A stretch of 64,000 bases of DNA from Hyphococcus sp. (GTDB lineage: Bacteria > Pseudomonadota > Alphaproteobacteria > Caulobacterales > Parvularculaceae), in the NCBI GenBank assembly GCA_028281665.1, contig JANQJK010000028.1, positions 1-64,000 on the forward strand, given 5' to 3'. The translations under genes were made by a program, and so were the position numbers. How positions within the stretch are numbered: position 1 is the first letter of the stretch; the number at the start of each line of letters is the position of its first letter. Below the pieces are notes generated by a model, which was not told where the DNA came from, searched no databases, and saw only the letters and a program-made list of their open reading frames with translations. Below are positions 34,808 to 43,854 of the stretch, piece after piece.

Positions 34808-36334
34808 TCATATGACCGCGGCTTCTGTCGCAGACGATGAAAGCGTCTTCTTTTCAAAATCCTGCATTCGTGGCGCCTTGGTCTCTTCGACGAAACGGTC
34901 AAACGTGAATGTCCAGGATGCAGGCACGCCCTGCTTGTCGAGATACCAGCTATTGCACCCTGTAACCCAGACTGTTTTCTTGGCGGCCTCACATCGCTCT
35001 TTTTCAAATTCGCGCATTGCTTCTTCGGTGGCACTCACTTCGGTGTAGTCGCCTTGGCGAATTCCTTCGATCAACTGCAGGATGTATTCGATCTGATGCT
35101 GAGCAACTTCAACCAAAGAGAAATTGCCGACTGGGCTGTTGGGCCCATTGAGGAAAAAGAAATTGGGGAAGTTGGGGACGCTCATAGAAAGATAGGCTTG
35201 CGGACCATCCGCCCAGACATCATCAAGATCAACACCGTCGCGCCCAATCACTTTTGTTGGCCGTATGAAACGATCCACCAAGAAACCGGTCGCAAGGACC
35301 AGCACATCCAGTTCATGCAAAACGCCGTCAGCAGTACGCACGCCGTCGGGCTCCACATTTTTGATCGGCGACGTCACGAGCACTGCATTCGGGTGTTGGA
35401 TCGCCTCGTAGAAATCAGGTGAGATTACAAGCCTCTTGCAGGCGACGCGATAATCAGGCGTTAACCGGCGGCGCAAATCCGGATCACGGACCGTCGCGAG
35501 GTTTTCATGACATAGCTTCTCGATTTCCTTGTATTCCGGCGAGCCAACTTGAATAACGGCGTTGGCAAAGCCATTAATCGTCTTGTCCCTTAGCTGCTCA
35601 ACCAGTTCTTCCAGCGCTGCTGGGTCTTCTCTGAATTTTGCTTTTTCTTCCTCTGTATACGGCACATTTTCGCGAGACAAAACCCACTGCGCAGTTCGCT
35701 GGAAGAGATGGAAACGCTCCGATTTAGCGACAAGCGCAGATGTCAACTGAGCAGCGGTCGAGCCTGTCCCGATGACGCCAATTCGTTTGCCATCCAGCTC
35801 AACATCGTGATCCCAACGCACAGAGTGAAACGCCGCGCCTTTGAAGTTTTTAATTCCGGGAAAATCGGGGATGTTCGGATGGTGCAGCACGCCAGTCGCT
35901 GCAATCACGAAATCGAACCAGTCCGCATGCCCGCTCGCCGTTCGCAAATCCCAACCGCCATTTTCGTAAGTAAGATTGACGACCTCGTCGTTGAACCGAA
36001 TGAGCGGCCCCACCCCGAAGTCGCGCGCGACGCGTTCAAAATAGTCCCGGATGTCCTCACCCTTCGCCATCAGGGAATTCCAATCAGGATTGCGAGCGAA
36101 CGCATAAGTATACCAATGCGCAGCAACATCGCAGGCGAGACCGGGATAGGTGTTTTCTCGCCAGGTGCCGCCTACGCTGTCGCGCTTTTCATAAACCTGG
36201 CAGGCAATGTTCCGCTCACGCAGCTTTATCGCAGCGAGAATGCCGGCCATGCCAGCACCGATAACCGCGACGCGGATTGGCCTGCCCGGCCGTCGGCGTT
36301 CCTCGCTCGTTTCGATATCGGCGACCTTAATCAT
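34808..36334 (-). CDS. Baeyer-Villiger-type flavin monooxygenase
   Basis: Second Baeyer-Villiger enzyme of the island, 508 residues, of the shorter type. GAGMAGILAAIKL is the FAD-binding motif (about residue 27), FKGAAFHSVRWDHD the fingerprint, and GTGSTAAQL the NADPH motif. GGGAG lies upstream of the ATG. It is the first gene of the leftward nine-gene run and faces the ThDP enzyme across a control region with two operator copies. The two monooxygenases share only motifs, so they probably act at different steps or on different ketones. Confidence 0.92.
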   Translation of the reverse strand: MIKVADIETSEERRRPGRPIRVAVIGAGMAGILAAIKLRERNIACQVYEKRDSVGGTWRENTYPGLACDVAAHWYTYAFARNPDWNSLMAKGEDIRDYFERVARDFGVGPLIRFNDEVVNLTYENGGWDLRTASGHADWFDFVIAATGVLHHPNIPDFPGIKNFKGAAFHSVRWDHDVELDGKRIGVIGTGSTAAQLTSALVAKSERFHLFQRTAQWVLSRENVPYTEEEKAKFREDPAALEELVEQLRDKTINGFANAVIQVGSPEYKEIEKLCHENLATVRDPDLRRRLTPDYRVACKRLVISPDFYEAIQHPNAVLVTSPIKNVEPDGVRTADGVLHELDVLVLATGFLVDRFIRPTKVIGRDGVDLDDVWADGPQAYLSMSVPNFPNFFFLNGPNSPVGNFSLVEVAQHQIEYILQLIEGIRQGDYTEVSATEEAMREFEKERCEAAKKTVWVTGCNSWYLDKQGVPASWTFTFDRFVEETKAPRMQDFEKKTLSSSATEAAVI

Positions 36335-36400
36335 TTGTTCTCCCGAGATTATTTTTGTCGGCGACGCTCAGTAGAAGCCGCAATAATCGTCCGGATCATA

Positions 36401-36410
36401 TTGCATGCAA
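36401..36410. promoter_or_regulatory. Predicted GntR/FCD operator TTGCATGCAA
   Basis: Perfect palindrome 67 bp upstream of the leftward monooxygenase start, in the divergent interval with the ThDP enzyme. Confidence 0.65.
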
Positions 36411-36506
36411 TTATTCTCGTTTCAAGCTCTTTTATCCACCTGGCGTCACAGCGAAGTGCAGAAAAATGATGCAAACGACAGGGGCGCCCTCTCCAAAGCA
36501 GATAAA

Positions 36507-36516
36507 TTGCATACAA
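36507..36516. promoter_or_regulatory. Predicted operator variant TTGCATACAA
   Basis: One-base variant 64 bp upstream of the rightward ThDP-enzyme start. A further half site TTGCAC follows at 36521. Confidence 0.55.
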
Positions 36517-36580
36517 ATTTCTTGCACTTATGAAGCCGGTCCCGTAGGCACGATGTGCGGTAAAAATTCTGGAGGAATTC

Positions 36581-38308
36581 ATGGCGAAAAAGCGCGCTGC
36601 AGGGGAGTTGGCGGCCGCGGCATTGGCCGGGCTCGACGTGACAGAAATATTCTCGCTGCATGGGAGCCATCTCGATCCCCTTTTTATGGCGTGCGCCGAA
36701 TTCGGGATTCGATTGACAGACACTAGGCATGAGGCGTCAGCCGGACACGCCGCTGACGCCTATGCCCGCTCAAGCAACGGTAAATTAGGCGTATGTGCGG
36801 TGACTGCCGGCCCTGGATTTACCAACGCGCTTACCGCGATTGCCAATGCTTATCTGGACCGTATCCCGACATTGTTTATCGCCGGCGCCGCCCCCTCCCG
36901 CGACGCAGAAGCCAACACGCTTCAGGGCGGTTTTGATGCAGTCGCCATGGCGCAGCCGGTTACGAAATGGGCCCAGCGGGTTACCGAGCCCGATCGGATA
37001 GTCGAATTTGTGCGGCGCGCTGGTGAAATCGCTCTTAGCGGCGCGCCGGGACCTGTATTTCTCGAAATTCCCATCGACGTGATGTTCTGGCCTACCGATG
37101 CGCCGCCGCCCGAAACAGAAAAATGGGAACGCCCGGGCCGTCCGGCTCCCCGGGCCGACGAAATCGCCACCGTTATTGATAGACTTCGCAATGCAGAACG
37201 CCCGGTTATCATCGCTGGCGGCGGCGTTATGCTCACCAATTCCGGCGCCCAGCTTGGCGAACTGGCAAAACAACTGGGAGCACCGGTTATTGCAAGTCAG
37301 AAAGCGCTGGGCGTGCTTCCCGACGATCACCCTTATTACGGCGGCGCCGCGGCGGCGCTTGCCGCAGCAGCGGCGTCTGGGTCGCCAGTGGACTTTGTGC
37401 TGCTTCTCGGCGCAAGAATGGGCATGTTTTTGGGCGGCGCCATGGGCGCAATCATTCCGGCGGATGCCTATGTCGCGCAAGTCGAGGTCAACGCGGAGGA
37501 AATCGGGCGCGTGCACATGGCTGACTTGCCGATCCTCGCCGATGCAGGCGTCACCATCGAAACCATGCTCGACGCGATTGAAGGTGAAGAATTTCCAGCG
37601 CGCAATGACTGGGCGGAAACATTGCGCGGCTCCAGATCGGTGGCGAGACTCGCCTTCGCCGATGAACCAAAGAATACGAAGCCGGGCATAGTCCATCCGG
37701 GTCATGCGGTGACTGCGGTGATGGACGCCCTGCCCGACGGAACGGCTGTTATCGCCGATGGGGGGGAAGCCGGAAACTGGGTCGGCGATCTCGTTCGGTC
37801 GCCGGGCGCCGGGCAGCATTTGCGTTGCGGCTATCTCGGATGTCTTGGAATCTCACCCGGCTTCGCCATTGGCGCCGCCCGCGCGAACCCGGATCGACCG
37901 GTCGTCTGCTTCGCCGGCGACGGCGGCGCGGGCTTTAACATTCAGGAATTTGACACAATGGCGCGCCACGGATTGCCGATCGTGACCGTTATTCTCAACA
38001 ACGCCGAATGGGGCATGTCGCGTAATGCGCAGAAACTACTCTACGGAGGAAATCGCGAAGCGATCGTAGCGTTGGAAGATACACGTTATGACATCGTCGC
38101 CAAAGGGTTTGGCGCTGAAGGCATACGCATCGATAACTACGAAGACATCGCAGGGGCCGTCAAAGAAGCGTTTGCATCGGGTAAACCTTGCTGCATCAAC
38201 ATCATTACGGACCCGGCGGTGATGCATCCGCGGACGAAAATGATGGTCGGCACCGGCGCTGATAAAGATGATGTACCAATACCTTACTACGCGAACATAA
38301 AGATATAG
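36581..38308 (+). CDS. ThDP-dependent enzyme, acetolactate synthase-like
   Basis: A 575-residue enzyme with the three domains of the acetolactate synthase/oxalyl-CoA decarboxylase/acyl-CoA lyase family. The cofactor-activating Glu lies in DTRHEASAGHAADAYAR. A central domain follows with IIAGGGVMLTNSGA, and the C-terminal ThDP/Mg motif starts GDGGAGFNIQEF and ends VTVILNN. GGAGG lies five bases before the ATG. It is divergent from the monooxygenase operon and flanked by operator copies. It could cleave a 2-hydroxyacyl-CoA or 2-oxoacid or make an acyloin; the sequence alone does not decide. Confidence 0.88.
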   Translation: MAKKRAAGELAAAALAGLDVTEIFSLHGSHLDPLFMACAEFGIRLTDTRHEASAGHAADAYARSSNGKLGVCAVTAGPGFTNALTAIANAYLDRIPTLFIAGAAPSRDAEANTLQGGFDAVAMAQPVTKWAQRVTEPDRIVEFVRRAGEIALSGAPGPVFLEIPIDVMFWPTDAPPPETEKWERPGRPAPRADEIATVIDRLRNAERPVIIAGGGVMLTNSGAQLGELAKQLGAPVIASQKALGVLPDDHPYYGGAAAALAAAAASGSPVDFVLLLGARMGMFLGGAMGAIIPADAYVAQVEVNAEEIGRVHMADLPILADAGVTIETMLDAIEGEEFPARNDWAETLRGSRSVARLAFADEPKNTKPGIVHPGHAVTAVMDALPDGTAVIADGGEAGNWVGDLVRSPGAGQHLRCGYLGCLGISPGFAIGAARANPDRPVVCFAGDGGAGFNIQEFDTMARHGLPIVTVILNNAEWGMSRNAQKLLYGGNREAIVALEDTRYDIVAKGFGAEGIRIDNYEDIAGAVKEAFASGKPCCINIITDPAVMHPRTKMMVGTGADKDDVPIPYYANIKI

Positions 38309-38488
38309 TGCATGTAAATTTTTGAGCTTTGACCTTAAAACTCGCGACGGGCAGATCGCTCAAGCGCAATAAAATAATGGCTTGGAAATCGCCGAAGCAG
38401 TGAAATCAAATACGAATCGGCATGCCACTAGCTTGAGCATTTTGCGTTTAGTCACCACCGCCTCCCGGATTTTTGCAACCAGTTTTGG

Positions 38489-38734
38489 ATGTGGGTGGCC
38501 GCCCCTTACCGGTTGGCATCTCCGCCGAGAGATGGCTTAGCCCCTATTCGCGCCAGACAACTTGGTTTTACGCGTCACCCATGGTTGGTCAGATTGCTCG
38601 AACGCAAACCAACGAAAGTCGCCGTCATCGCATTGGCTAATAAAATCGCTCGCATGATCTGGGCGTTGATGATGAAGAATGAACGCTTCGATCCGAACAA
38701 GCTGATGCCAGCGGAATCTGAAAACGCCGCTTGA
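38489..38734 (+). pseudogene. IS110-family transposase, C-terminal remnant
   Basis: The frame encodes HPWLVRLLERKPTKVAVIAL followed by ANKIARMIWALM, which matches the conserved C-terminus of IS110-type transposases (the LANK-AR-WAL region). Only about 50 residues are recognisable, and neither the DEDD catalytic domain nor the serine-bearing helix is present. It is therefore a broken copy at the right edge of the catabolic island. No IS ends could be identified. Confidence 0.7.
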
Positions 38735-38848
38735 ACAGGCCGCACAGATGCCCGCTAACGGCCAAACTGCATTGACCAAAAAAATCTCTTGCCAAAGGCG
38801 CGCCGTCCACAGAGGCGCGCGAAGTCGAAATCGCAATGAACCTGCTTA

Positions 38849-39088
38849 TCAACCGCGGCTCGTTATCGAATTAACAATATTCGCAGAATCGGCACCGATT
38901 GCTTCGCAAATTTCTATGAATTCGATGACATCAAGGCGGCGTTCGCCACCCTCAATTTTTGCGATATAGGATTGCGGTTTGCCAATTCGGTCGGCGATAC
39001 CTTGCTGTGTATAACCAGCATCGATGCGGGCTTCGATAAGTAGCTCGCATAATCTCTCATGACGGCGTGAATATATCGATTTCGCCAT
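38849..39088 (-). CDS. XRE-type helix-turn-helix regulator
   Basis: A 79-residue protein that is almost entirely a Cro/CI helix-turn-helix domain. ARIDAGYTQQGIADRIGKPQ is followed by SYIAKIEGGERRLDVIEFIE. It has no ligand or peptidase domain. Probable small repressor of a mobile element or of the divergent gene at 39231. An inverted repeat TATCC-N7-GGATA (39144-39160) in the shared upstream region is a candidate operator. Confidence 0.88.
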   Translation of the reverse strand: MAKSIYSRRHERLCELLIEARIDAGYTQQGIADRIGKPQSYIAKIEGGERRLDVIEFIEICEAIGADSANIVNSITSRG

Positions 39089-39137
39089 TTTCCGCGCATC
39101 GGTCTGATTTCCGTGGCGAAAGGCGGTAATCCCATTA

Positions 39138-39164
39138 TTGAATTATCCCATATTAGGATATAAT
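39138..39164 (+). promoter_or_regulatory. Putative promoter with inverted-repeat operator
   Basis: TATAAT at 39159-39164 and TTGAAT at 39138-39143 (15-bp spacer) could form a promoter toward 39231. TATCC-N7-GGATA at 39144-39160 fills the spacer and overlaps the -10, where a repressor would block transcription. Confidence 0.45.
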
Positions 39165-39230
39165 TAGAACTTCCATGGCGTGATGACAGCGCGTCCAATC
39201 TTCCCGGACCCGCTTTATCGGGAGTTTGCC

Positions 39231-39797
39231 ATGAGTAGCAAAAATTTAACTACCCTGGCGACCGTGGTGATCGCCGCCGCTGGGCTGACCGCTGCTTTCT
39301 TTTTGATAAGCCCTAATGCCGACCACAGTCAGTTAGCCCCCGAGAACCCGATGAAATTGGGACTTTCCGCAAATCATGAGATTCGCAATTCTTATGGCGA
39401 AGGAATTGCCCTCGCCTGCCAACATGGCCGCCCGACAGTGGTGCTTATCTTTGACAGTCGATTGCGCACCAGAAACGGAGAATACATCTTTGTCGATATC
39501 GATGATCGGCGTCGGGATAATGAACGGTCAAAAAACAAAGACTTGAAGGTCTATGTGCCGGTTATTTCAAATGGCGAAGACGGAAATGGCGTGATCCTGA
39601 GAGCCGAACATCAAGGTGCTGCCAAGCTAGTCAAATTCGTGTCGGAAAGCGCTAAATTGCATTTTAGTATCGATGAGAAATACGGTTTCCTTGTGAATTC
39701 CGAATTTCAACTGACCCGTGATGATCAGCTGGGCGCGGAAAAAGTCCTGCAGTCTTGCCCGGTGAAAATGCCAAAGCCGGGAATACTGACGCAGTGA
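39231..39797 (+). CDS. Hypothetical exported or membrane-anchored protein
   Basis: A 188-residue protein of no recognised family. Residues 5-26 (LTTLATVVIAAAGLTAAFFL) form a signal anchor or signal peptide. The rest is hydrophilic and probably periplasmic, with paired strands (PTVVLIFDSRLRTRNGEYIF, VILRAEHQGAAKLVKFV) and a single later Cys pair at widely separated positions. GGGAG precedes the ATG at 39231; a longer frame from 39180 is less likely. It is divergent from the XRE regulator and may be under its control. Confidence 0.65.
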   Translation: MSSKNLTTLATVVIAAAGLTAAFFLISPNADHSQLAPENPMKLGLSANHEIRNSYGEGIALACQHGRPTVVLIFDSRLRTRNGEYIFVDIDDRRRDNERSKNKDLKVYVPVISNGEDGNGVILRAEHQGAAKLVKFVSESAKLHFSIDEKYGFLVNSEFQLTRDDQLGAEKVLQSCPVKMPKPGILTQ

Positions 39798-40259
39798 AAC
39801 TCGCGTATGCCAAGTGAAACCGACGTTTAAAAAATGCCGAATTTTCCGCTGTAAATAAGAACTGATACTCAATTAATGAACTTGAATTTCGACCGAAATG
39901 AGCGCCCTTCACTCGGAGGCGGAATTTTTTTCATACGGCATGGGCATATATGGGCATGTGAAGACCGAATGTGCCGGGTAACAACAATACTCCCTACAAA
40001 GAGCATTAACGCGCCATATCTTTTCATAACATATTGAAGTCGCTGTTATTTTTTCGGCAGCGCTGGAAATTATCGCGCATCGCATGGAATTTCTTTGCAA
40101 AAAACTACGTCGTCTAGGCGCTTGATATTCCGATTAATTTTCTTTCGCTCAACAAATTCACACATCAAACCATTCGACTTTAGAGGCAATGGCATTGACA
40201 GCTGTGACCAAACCCACCGACTTTTTTTAAGGCCTTGCACAAATCAAAAACGTTTTTTG
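39798..40259. other. AT-rich intergenic region
   Basis: About 460 bp without a supported gene. It contains a short tandem-like TGGGCAT pair (39939-39957) and, at its right end, a near-perfect inverted repeat ATCAAAAA-CG-TTTTTTGAT (40243-40261) just before the methyltransferase start. Nothing else is recognised. Confidence 0.5.
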
Positions 40260-41585
40260 ATGGAGGAAACCGTGCACAGCCGACAACTAGAGTTCATACC
40301 AGTTTCGAAAATAAAACCCCATCCGAATAACGCGAAGAAACACCCTAAGAAACAGATTCGAAAACTCAAAAAAAGCATCGACAATTACGGCTTTACTCGA
40401 CCGATTCTTGTCGACGAGAGAAACGTCATCATCGCGGGGCATGGAGCATTTGAGGCCGCAACGGCAGCGGACCTCAAGGAGGTTCCTTGTCTGCGCTTAG
40501 TTGGTTTCAGTGAAGCAAAAAAACGCGCTTACAGGCTCGCCGACAACAAGTTGGCCGAAGATTCTTCATGGGATGAGGAAATTCTTTCACAGGAACTTCA
40601 GACCTTACTCGAAGTTGATCTTGATTTTGACATAACTGCAACAGGCTTTGAGCCCGCTGAAATCGACCTCATCATTGGTGACGCAAACCCGAAAAAAGAA
40701 CACGACGCCTCCGAAGAAAATTTGGAGACGCTGGGTGGGCCGCTCGTTACATCCCCTGGCGATCTCTGGATTCTGGGCGATCACAAAATCTTCTGCGGCG
40801 ACGCCCTAGATTCTGTTTCTTATGACGCCCTTCTTCCTACAGAACGCGCCTGTGCAGTATTTGCTGACCCACCCTACAACCTTCAGGTTGAAGGCCTCGT
40901 ATCAGGCAAAGGCGCCGTCAAACACAAAGAATTCGCCATGGCTTCTGGCGAAATGACACCATCCGCATTTCGACACTTTCTAGAGCGTGCTTGCTCACGA
41001 CTCGTTTCGTACACTACTGACGGCTCGATCCATTTTATTTGTATGGATTGGCGCCATTGCGGCGATTTGCAACAAGCGGCGCAAACCGCCTACGCCGAAC
41101 TTAAAAACATCTGCATATGGAACAAAAACAATTCCGGAATGGGTTCTCTTTACCGTTCCAAACACGAGTTCATTTTTGTATTTAAGAATGGTACTGCTCC
41201 ACACATCAACAATATTGCCCTCGGAAAATACGGGCGCAATCGATCGAATATTTGGAATTACGCTGGAGCAAATAGCTTCGGCGCTGATCGCCTAAGTGAT
41301 CTCGCCGCACATCCGACCGTAAAACCTGTTGCCATGATCGCCGACGCACTCCTCGATGTCACTTGTCGGCGCGACGTCATCCTTGATCCGTTTTCAGGAT
41401 ATGGGTCGACCCTGATCGCCGCAGAGCGAACGAAGCGAAAAGCACGACTTATCGAAATCGAGCCTATCTACGTCGATCGCACGATCAGGCGGTGGCAAAG
41501 ATTCGCAAAAGATGACGCCATTCACGCCGTGACCGGTGAGTCTTTTGACACCAAGGCTTTGCGGTTGCAGTCGGAGCCGGAATGA
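40260..41585 (+). CDS. ParB-like nuclease domain / DNA methyltransferase
   Basis: Phage-type enzyme of about 441 residues. An N-terminal ParB-like domain (FIPVSKIKPHPNNAKKHPKK, FTRPILVDERNVIIAGHGAF) is joined to an N4/N6 DNA methylase domain with motif IV DPPYNLQ and the AdoMet-binding DPFSGYGSTLIAAERTKRKA near the C-terminus. Motif order (IV before I) is that of the beta group. The GTG at 40272 with GGAGG five bases upstream may be the true start instead of the ATG at 40260. A DUF5681 gene and terminase follow on the same strand. It may protect the element's DNA or influence packaging; that is inference. Confidence 0.93.
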   Translation: MEETVHSRQLEFIPVSKIKPHPNNAKKHPKKQIRKLKKSIDNYGFTRPILVDERNVIIAGHGAFEAATAADLKEVPCLRLVGFSEAKKRAYRLADNKLAEDSSWDEEILSQELQTLLEVDLDFDITATGFEPAEIDLIIGDANPKKEHDASEENLETLGGPLVTSPGDLWILGDHKIFCGDALDSVSYDALLPTERACAVFADPPYNLQVEGLVSGKGAVKHKEFAMASGEMTPSAFRHFLERACSRLVSYTTDGSIHFICMDWRHCGDLQQAAQTAYAELKNICIWNKNNSGMGSLYRSKHEFIFVFKNGTAPHINNIALGKYGRNRSNIWNYAGANSFGADRLSDLAAHPTVKPVAMIADALLDVTCRRDVILDPFSGYGSTLIAAERTKRKARLIEIEPIYVDRTIRRWQRFAKDDAIHAVTGESFDTKALRLQSEPE

Positions 41586-41658
41586 GTTGCGCCGGCGTCA
41601 GGCCGCGCACCATCCAAAATATCTTGTTCAATGTGCTCACACCAAAGGAGAGTGTACT

Positions 41659-42054
41659 GTGAGTAATAAAAACGATGATGGATACGAAGTCGGTTACGGG
41701 CGTCCGCCGAAACACACTCGGTTCGCAAAAGGTAGGTCTGGAAACCCCAAAGGTCGACCGCGCGGATCGAACAACTTTGAGACGGATGTCCGCAATACGC
41801 TGAATATGCCGGTGCCTGTAACCGAAAACGGCCGACGACGAAAAATCTCGACTCAAAAAGCTAACCTTCTGCTCTTTCGCGAAAAAGCGTTGAAGGGTGA
41901 CGCAAAGGCAATGGCCGAATTACTGAATCTAGCAAAAATGTTCAACAGCGAAGATCTGTTGGAAGATATCGGCGCACCGCTCTCAGTTGAAGATCAAGCA
42001 ATCCTGGACGCATTCCTCAAGAAGAACAAAGTTAAACTAGATCCTTCAAATTAA
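41659..42054 (+). CDS. DUF5681 domain protein
   Basis: A 131-residue protein whose start, VGYGRPPKHTRFAKGRSGNP followed by KGRPRGS, is the DUF5681 signature. The basic N-terminus suggests nucleic-acid binding, and the C-terminal half is helical. DUF5681 genes typically lie directly before large terminase genes in alphaproteobacterial prophages, so a small-terminase-like role is possible but unproven. GTG start with AAAGGAG eight bases upstream, and an 11-bp gap to the terminase gene. Confidence 0.88.
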   Translation: MSNKNDDGYEVGYGRPPKHTRFAKGRSGNPKGRPRGSNNFETDVRNTLNMPVPVTENGRRRKISTQKANLLLFREKALKGDAKAMAELLNLAKMFNSEDLLEDIGAPLSVEDQAILDAFLKKNKVKLDPSN

Positions 42055-42065
42055 GGCGCCCAATA

Positions 42066-43487
42066 ATGAACCAAACACGTATTCTGCAAGCAATTCTTCG
42101 CGACGAGTTGGTATTTTTTATCGAGAAGTGTTTCGGAACAATCTCTAAAGGCGACCGCTTCATCAGAAACTGGCATATTGACGCCATTGCCCATGAATTG
42201 AGTTCATGTCGTCACGGCACACAGAACCGATTGCTTGTCACGCAACCACCGCGTTCGTTGAAGTCGATTAGTACGTCTGTTGCCTACGTCGCATGGATGC
42301 TCGGGCACAATCCTGCGTTGCGATTTATCTGCGTTAGCTACAGCCAGGATTTGGCCCTAGAACTTTCACGCCAATTTCGCTTGGTTGTCGACGCAGGCTG
42401 GTACAAAGACCTGTTTCCCAACATGCGCCTGAAACGCGATTCAGGTAACGAGTGCATCACGGCTGCCGGCGGCGGACGCCTTGCGACGTCAATCGGCGGT
42501 ACTCTGACCGGACGTGGGGCAGATTGCATTATCGTTGATGACCCGATGAAGGCTGAAGAATCACTGTCAGAATCTGCGCGAAAGCGGGTTATTGATTGGT
42601 ATACTGGCACGCTCGCCACCAGGCTTAATGACAAGAAGAAGGGGGTTATCATTGTCGTCATGCAACGCCTGCATGAAGAAGACCTTGCAGGCTATGTTCT
42701 TGAACGAGGTGGGTGGAAGCACCTAAACTTGCCGGCAATTGCCGAGGAGGACGAGCGGATTGAGGTCGGATCTCAAATTTTTCACGTGCGGAAAAAAGGA
42801 GACGTGCTTCAACCCGTGCGAGAACCGATGGAAGTCCTGAAGCAACAACGTAGTTCGCTCGGTTCGTTGGCGTTTTCTGCTCAGTATCAACAACGCCCAG
42901 TCCCGCAGGAAGGCAATATTGTCAAACGCGAATGGCTGATGACGTATGCATCCATACCGGATGAAAAACGCATCCGTTTTGTTCAAAGCTGGGATATAGC
43001 AACGAGCACAAAGGCTACAGCCGACTATTCAGCATGTGTTACCGCTGCGATCTGGAAAAACCAATATTATGTGGTCGACGTCTGGCGCGGGCGGCTCGAC
43101 TATCCGAGTATTAAAAAGAAGATCATAAGCCACGCACAACGGTATAAAGCAAACAGCGTTTTGATTGAGCGAGCTGGACCGGGTCTTCAGCTGATCCAAG
43201 AGTTCCGGCGACGGCATTATCAAGGATTGCCAACGCCCATCTCGATACGACCGCATGCAGATAAGGCGGTTCGGCTAGAAGCGACGTCCGCGGTGATTGA
43301 AAGCGGATCCGTGTTCTTGCCGGAAGACGCTCCATGGATAGGTAGTTTCTTGAACGAACTGCTCGCATTTCCCAATGGCCGAAATGACGACCAGGTGGAT
43401 GCCTTCTCACAACTCATCAATTGGCGAGAAAAACGCTCGTCAACGCCAAGAGTTTCACCGCCAATAATTGTAAGACGGTATGGTTAA
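42066..43487 (+). CDS. Phage terminase large subunit
   Basis: DNA-packaging motor protein of 473 residues. The ATPase half has a Walker-A-like PPRSLKS (61-67) and Walker B CIIVDDP (about 154-160). The nuclease half has acidic residues in SWDIATST and NGRNDDQVDAFSQLI, characteristic of RNase-H-like terminase nucleases. All expected motifs are present and the length is normal. No portal or capsid gene follows on this module; the nearest capsid, protease and portal genes are about 6.6 kb to the right in the tRNA-Ser element. Confidence 0.93.
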   Translation: MNQTRILQAILRDELVFFIEKCFGTISKGDRFIRNWHIDAIAHELSSCRHGTQNRLLVTQPPRSLKSISTSVAYVAWMLGHNPALRFICVSYSQDLALELSRQFRLVVDAGWYKDLFPNMRLKRDSGNECITAAGGGRLATSIGGTLTGRGADCIIVDDPMKAEESLSESARKRVIDWYTGTLATRLNDKKKGVIIVVMQRLHEEDLAGYVLERGGWKHLNLPAIAEEDERIEVGSQIFHVRKKGDVLQPVREPMEVLKQQRSSLGSLAFSAQYQQRPVPQEGNIVKREWLMTYASIPDEKRIRFVQSWDIATSTKATADYSACVTAAIWKNQYYVVDVWRGRLDYPSIKKKIISHAQRYKANSVLIERAGPGLQLIQEFRRRHYQGLPTPISIRPHADKAVRLEATSAVIESGSVFLPEDAPWIGSFLNELLAFPNGRNDDQVDAFSQLINWREKRSSTPRVSPPIIVRRYG

Positions 43488-43656
43488 TGGGGATTATTTA
43501 AAGTCCGCCCATCTAAAACATCCGCTTAGAGACAATTTTTGACTGGATTTCCGTGCGCATTCGAGCGGTAGTGCGCATCACAAAATAGAGCCTCCCGCCC
43601 GACCGCCCTTGGCGCCGGGCTTGTCGCAGTGCAACGTCACGATGAGGAGGCATGTA

Positions 43657-43854
43657 GTGAAGAAACACATTTCCCAACCAATTGTGGCAATGCCGTTGGC
43701 CGACGCCGGCTCAATGGAACGTTGGCGCCGAGCGTTTGGTGAACCACCTCCGATAATCGCGGAACCGCGGCTCTTGGCGACGATCATTGATGAGTATGCG
43801 CCTCGACCAACCTATGGACGGAAAAACGAAGAACCACGCCATGGATCTCGCTGA
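43657..43854 (+). CDS. Small hypothetical protein upstream of DUF2924
   Basis: A 65-residue protein (KKHISQPIVAMPLADAGSME followed by RWRRAF) with no recognised domain. The GTG start has GAGGAGG six bases upstream, a strong ribosome site. The gene overlaps the start region of the DUF2924 gene in another frame, which fits a compact recombination cassette. Small proteins of this kind often precede DUF2924 and a serine recombinase in alphaproteobacteria; their role is unknown. Confidence 0.65.
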   Translation: MKKHISQPIVAMPLADAGSMERWRRAFGEPPPIIAEPRLLATIIDEYAPRPTYGRKNEEPRHGSR

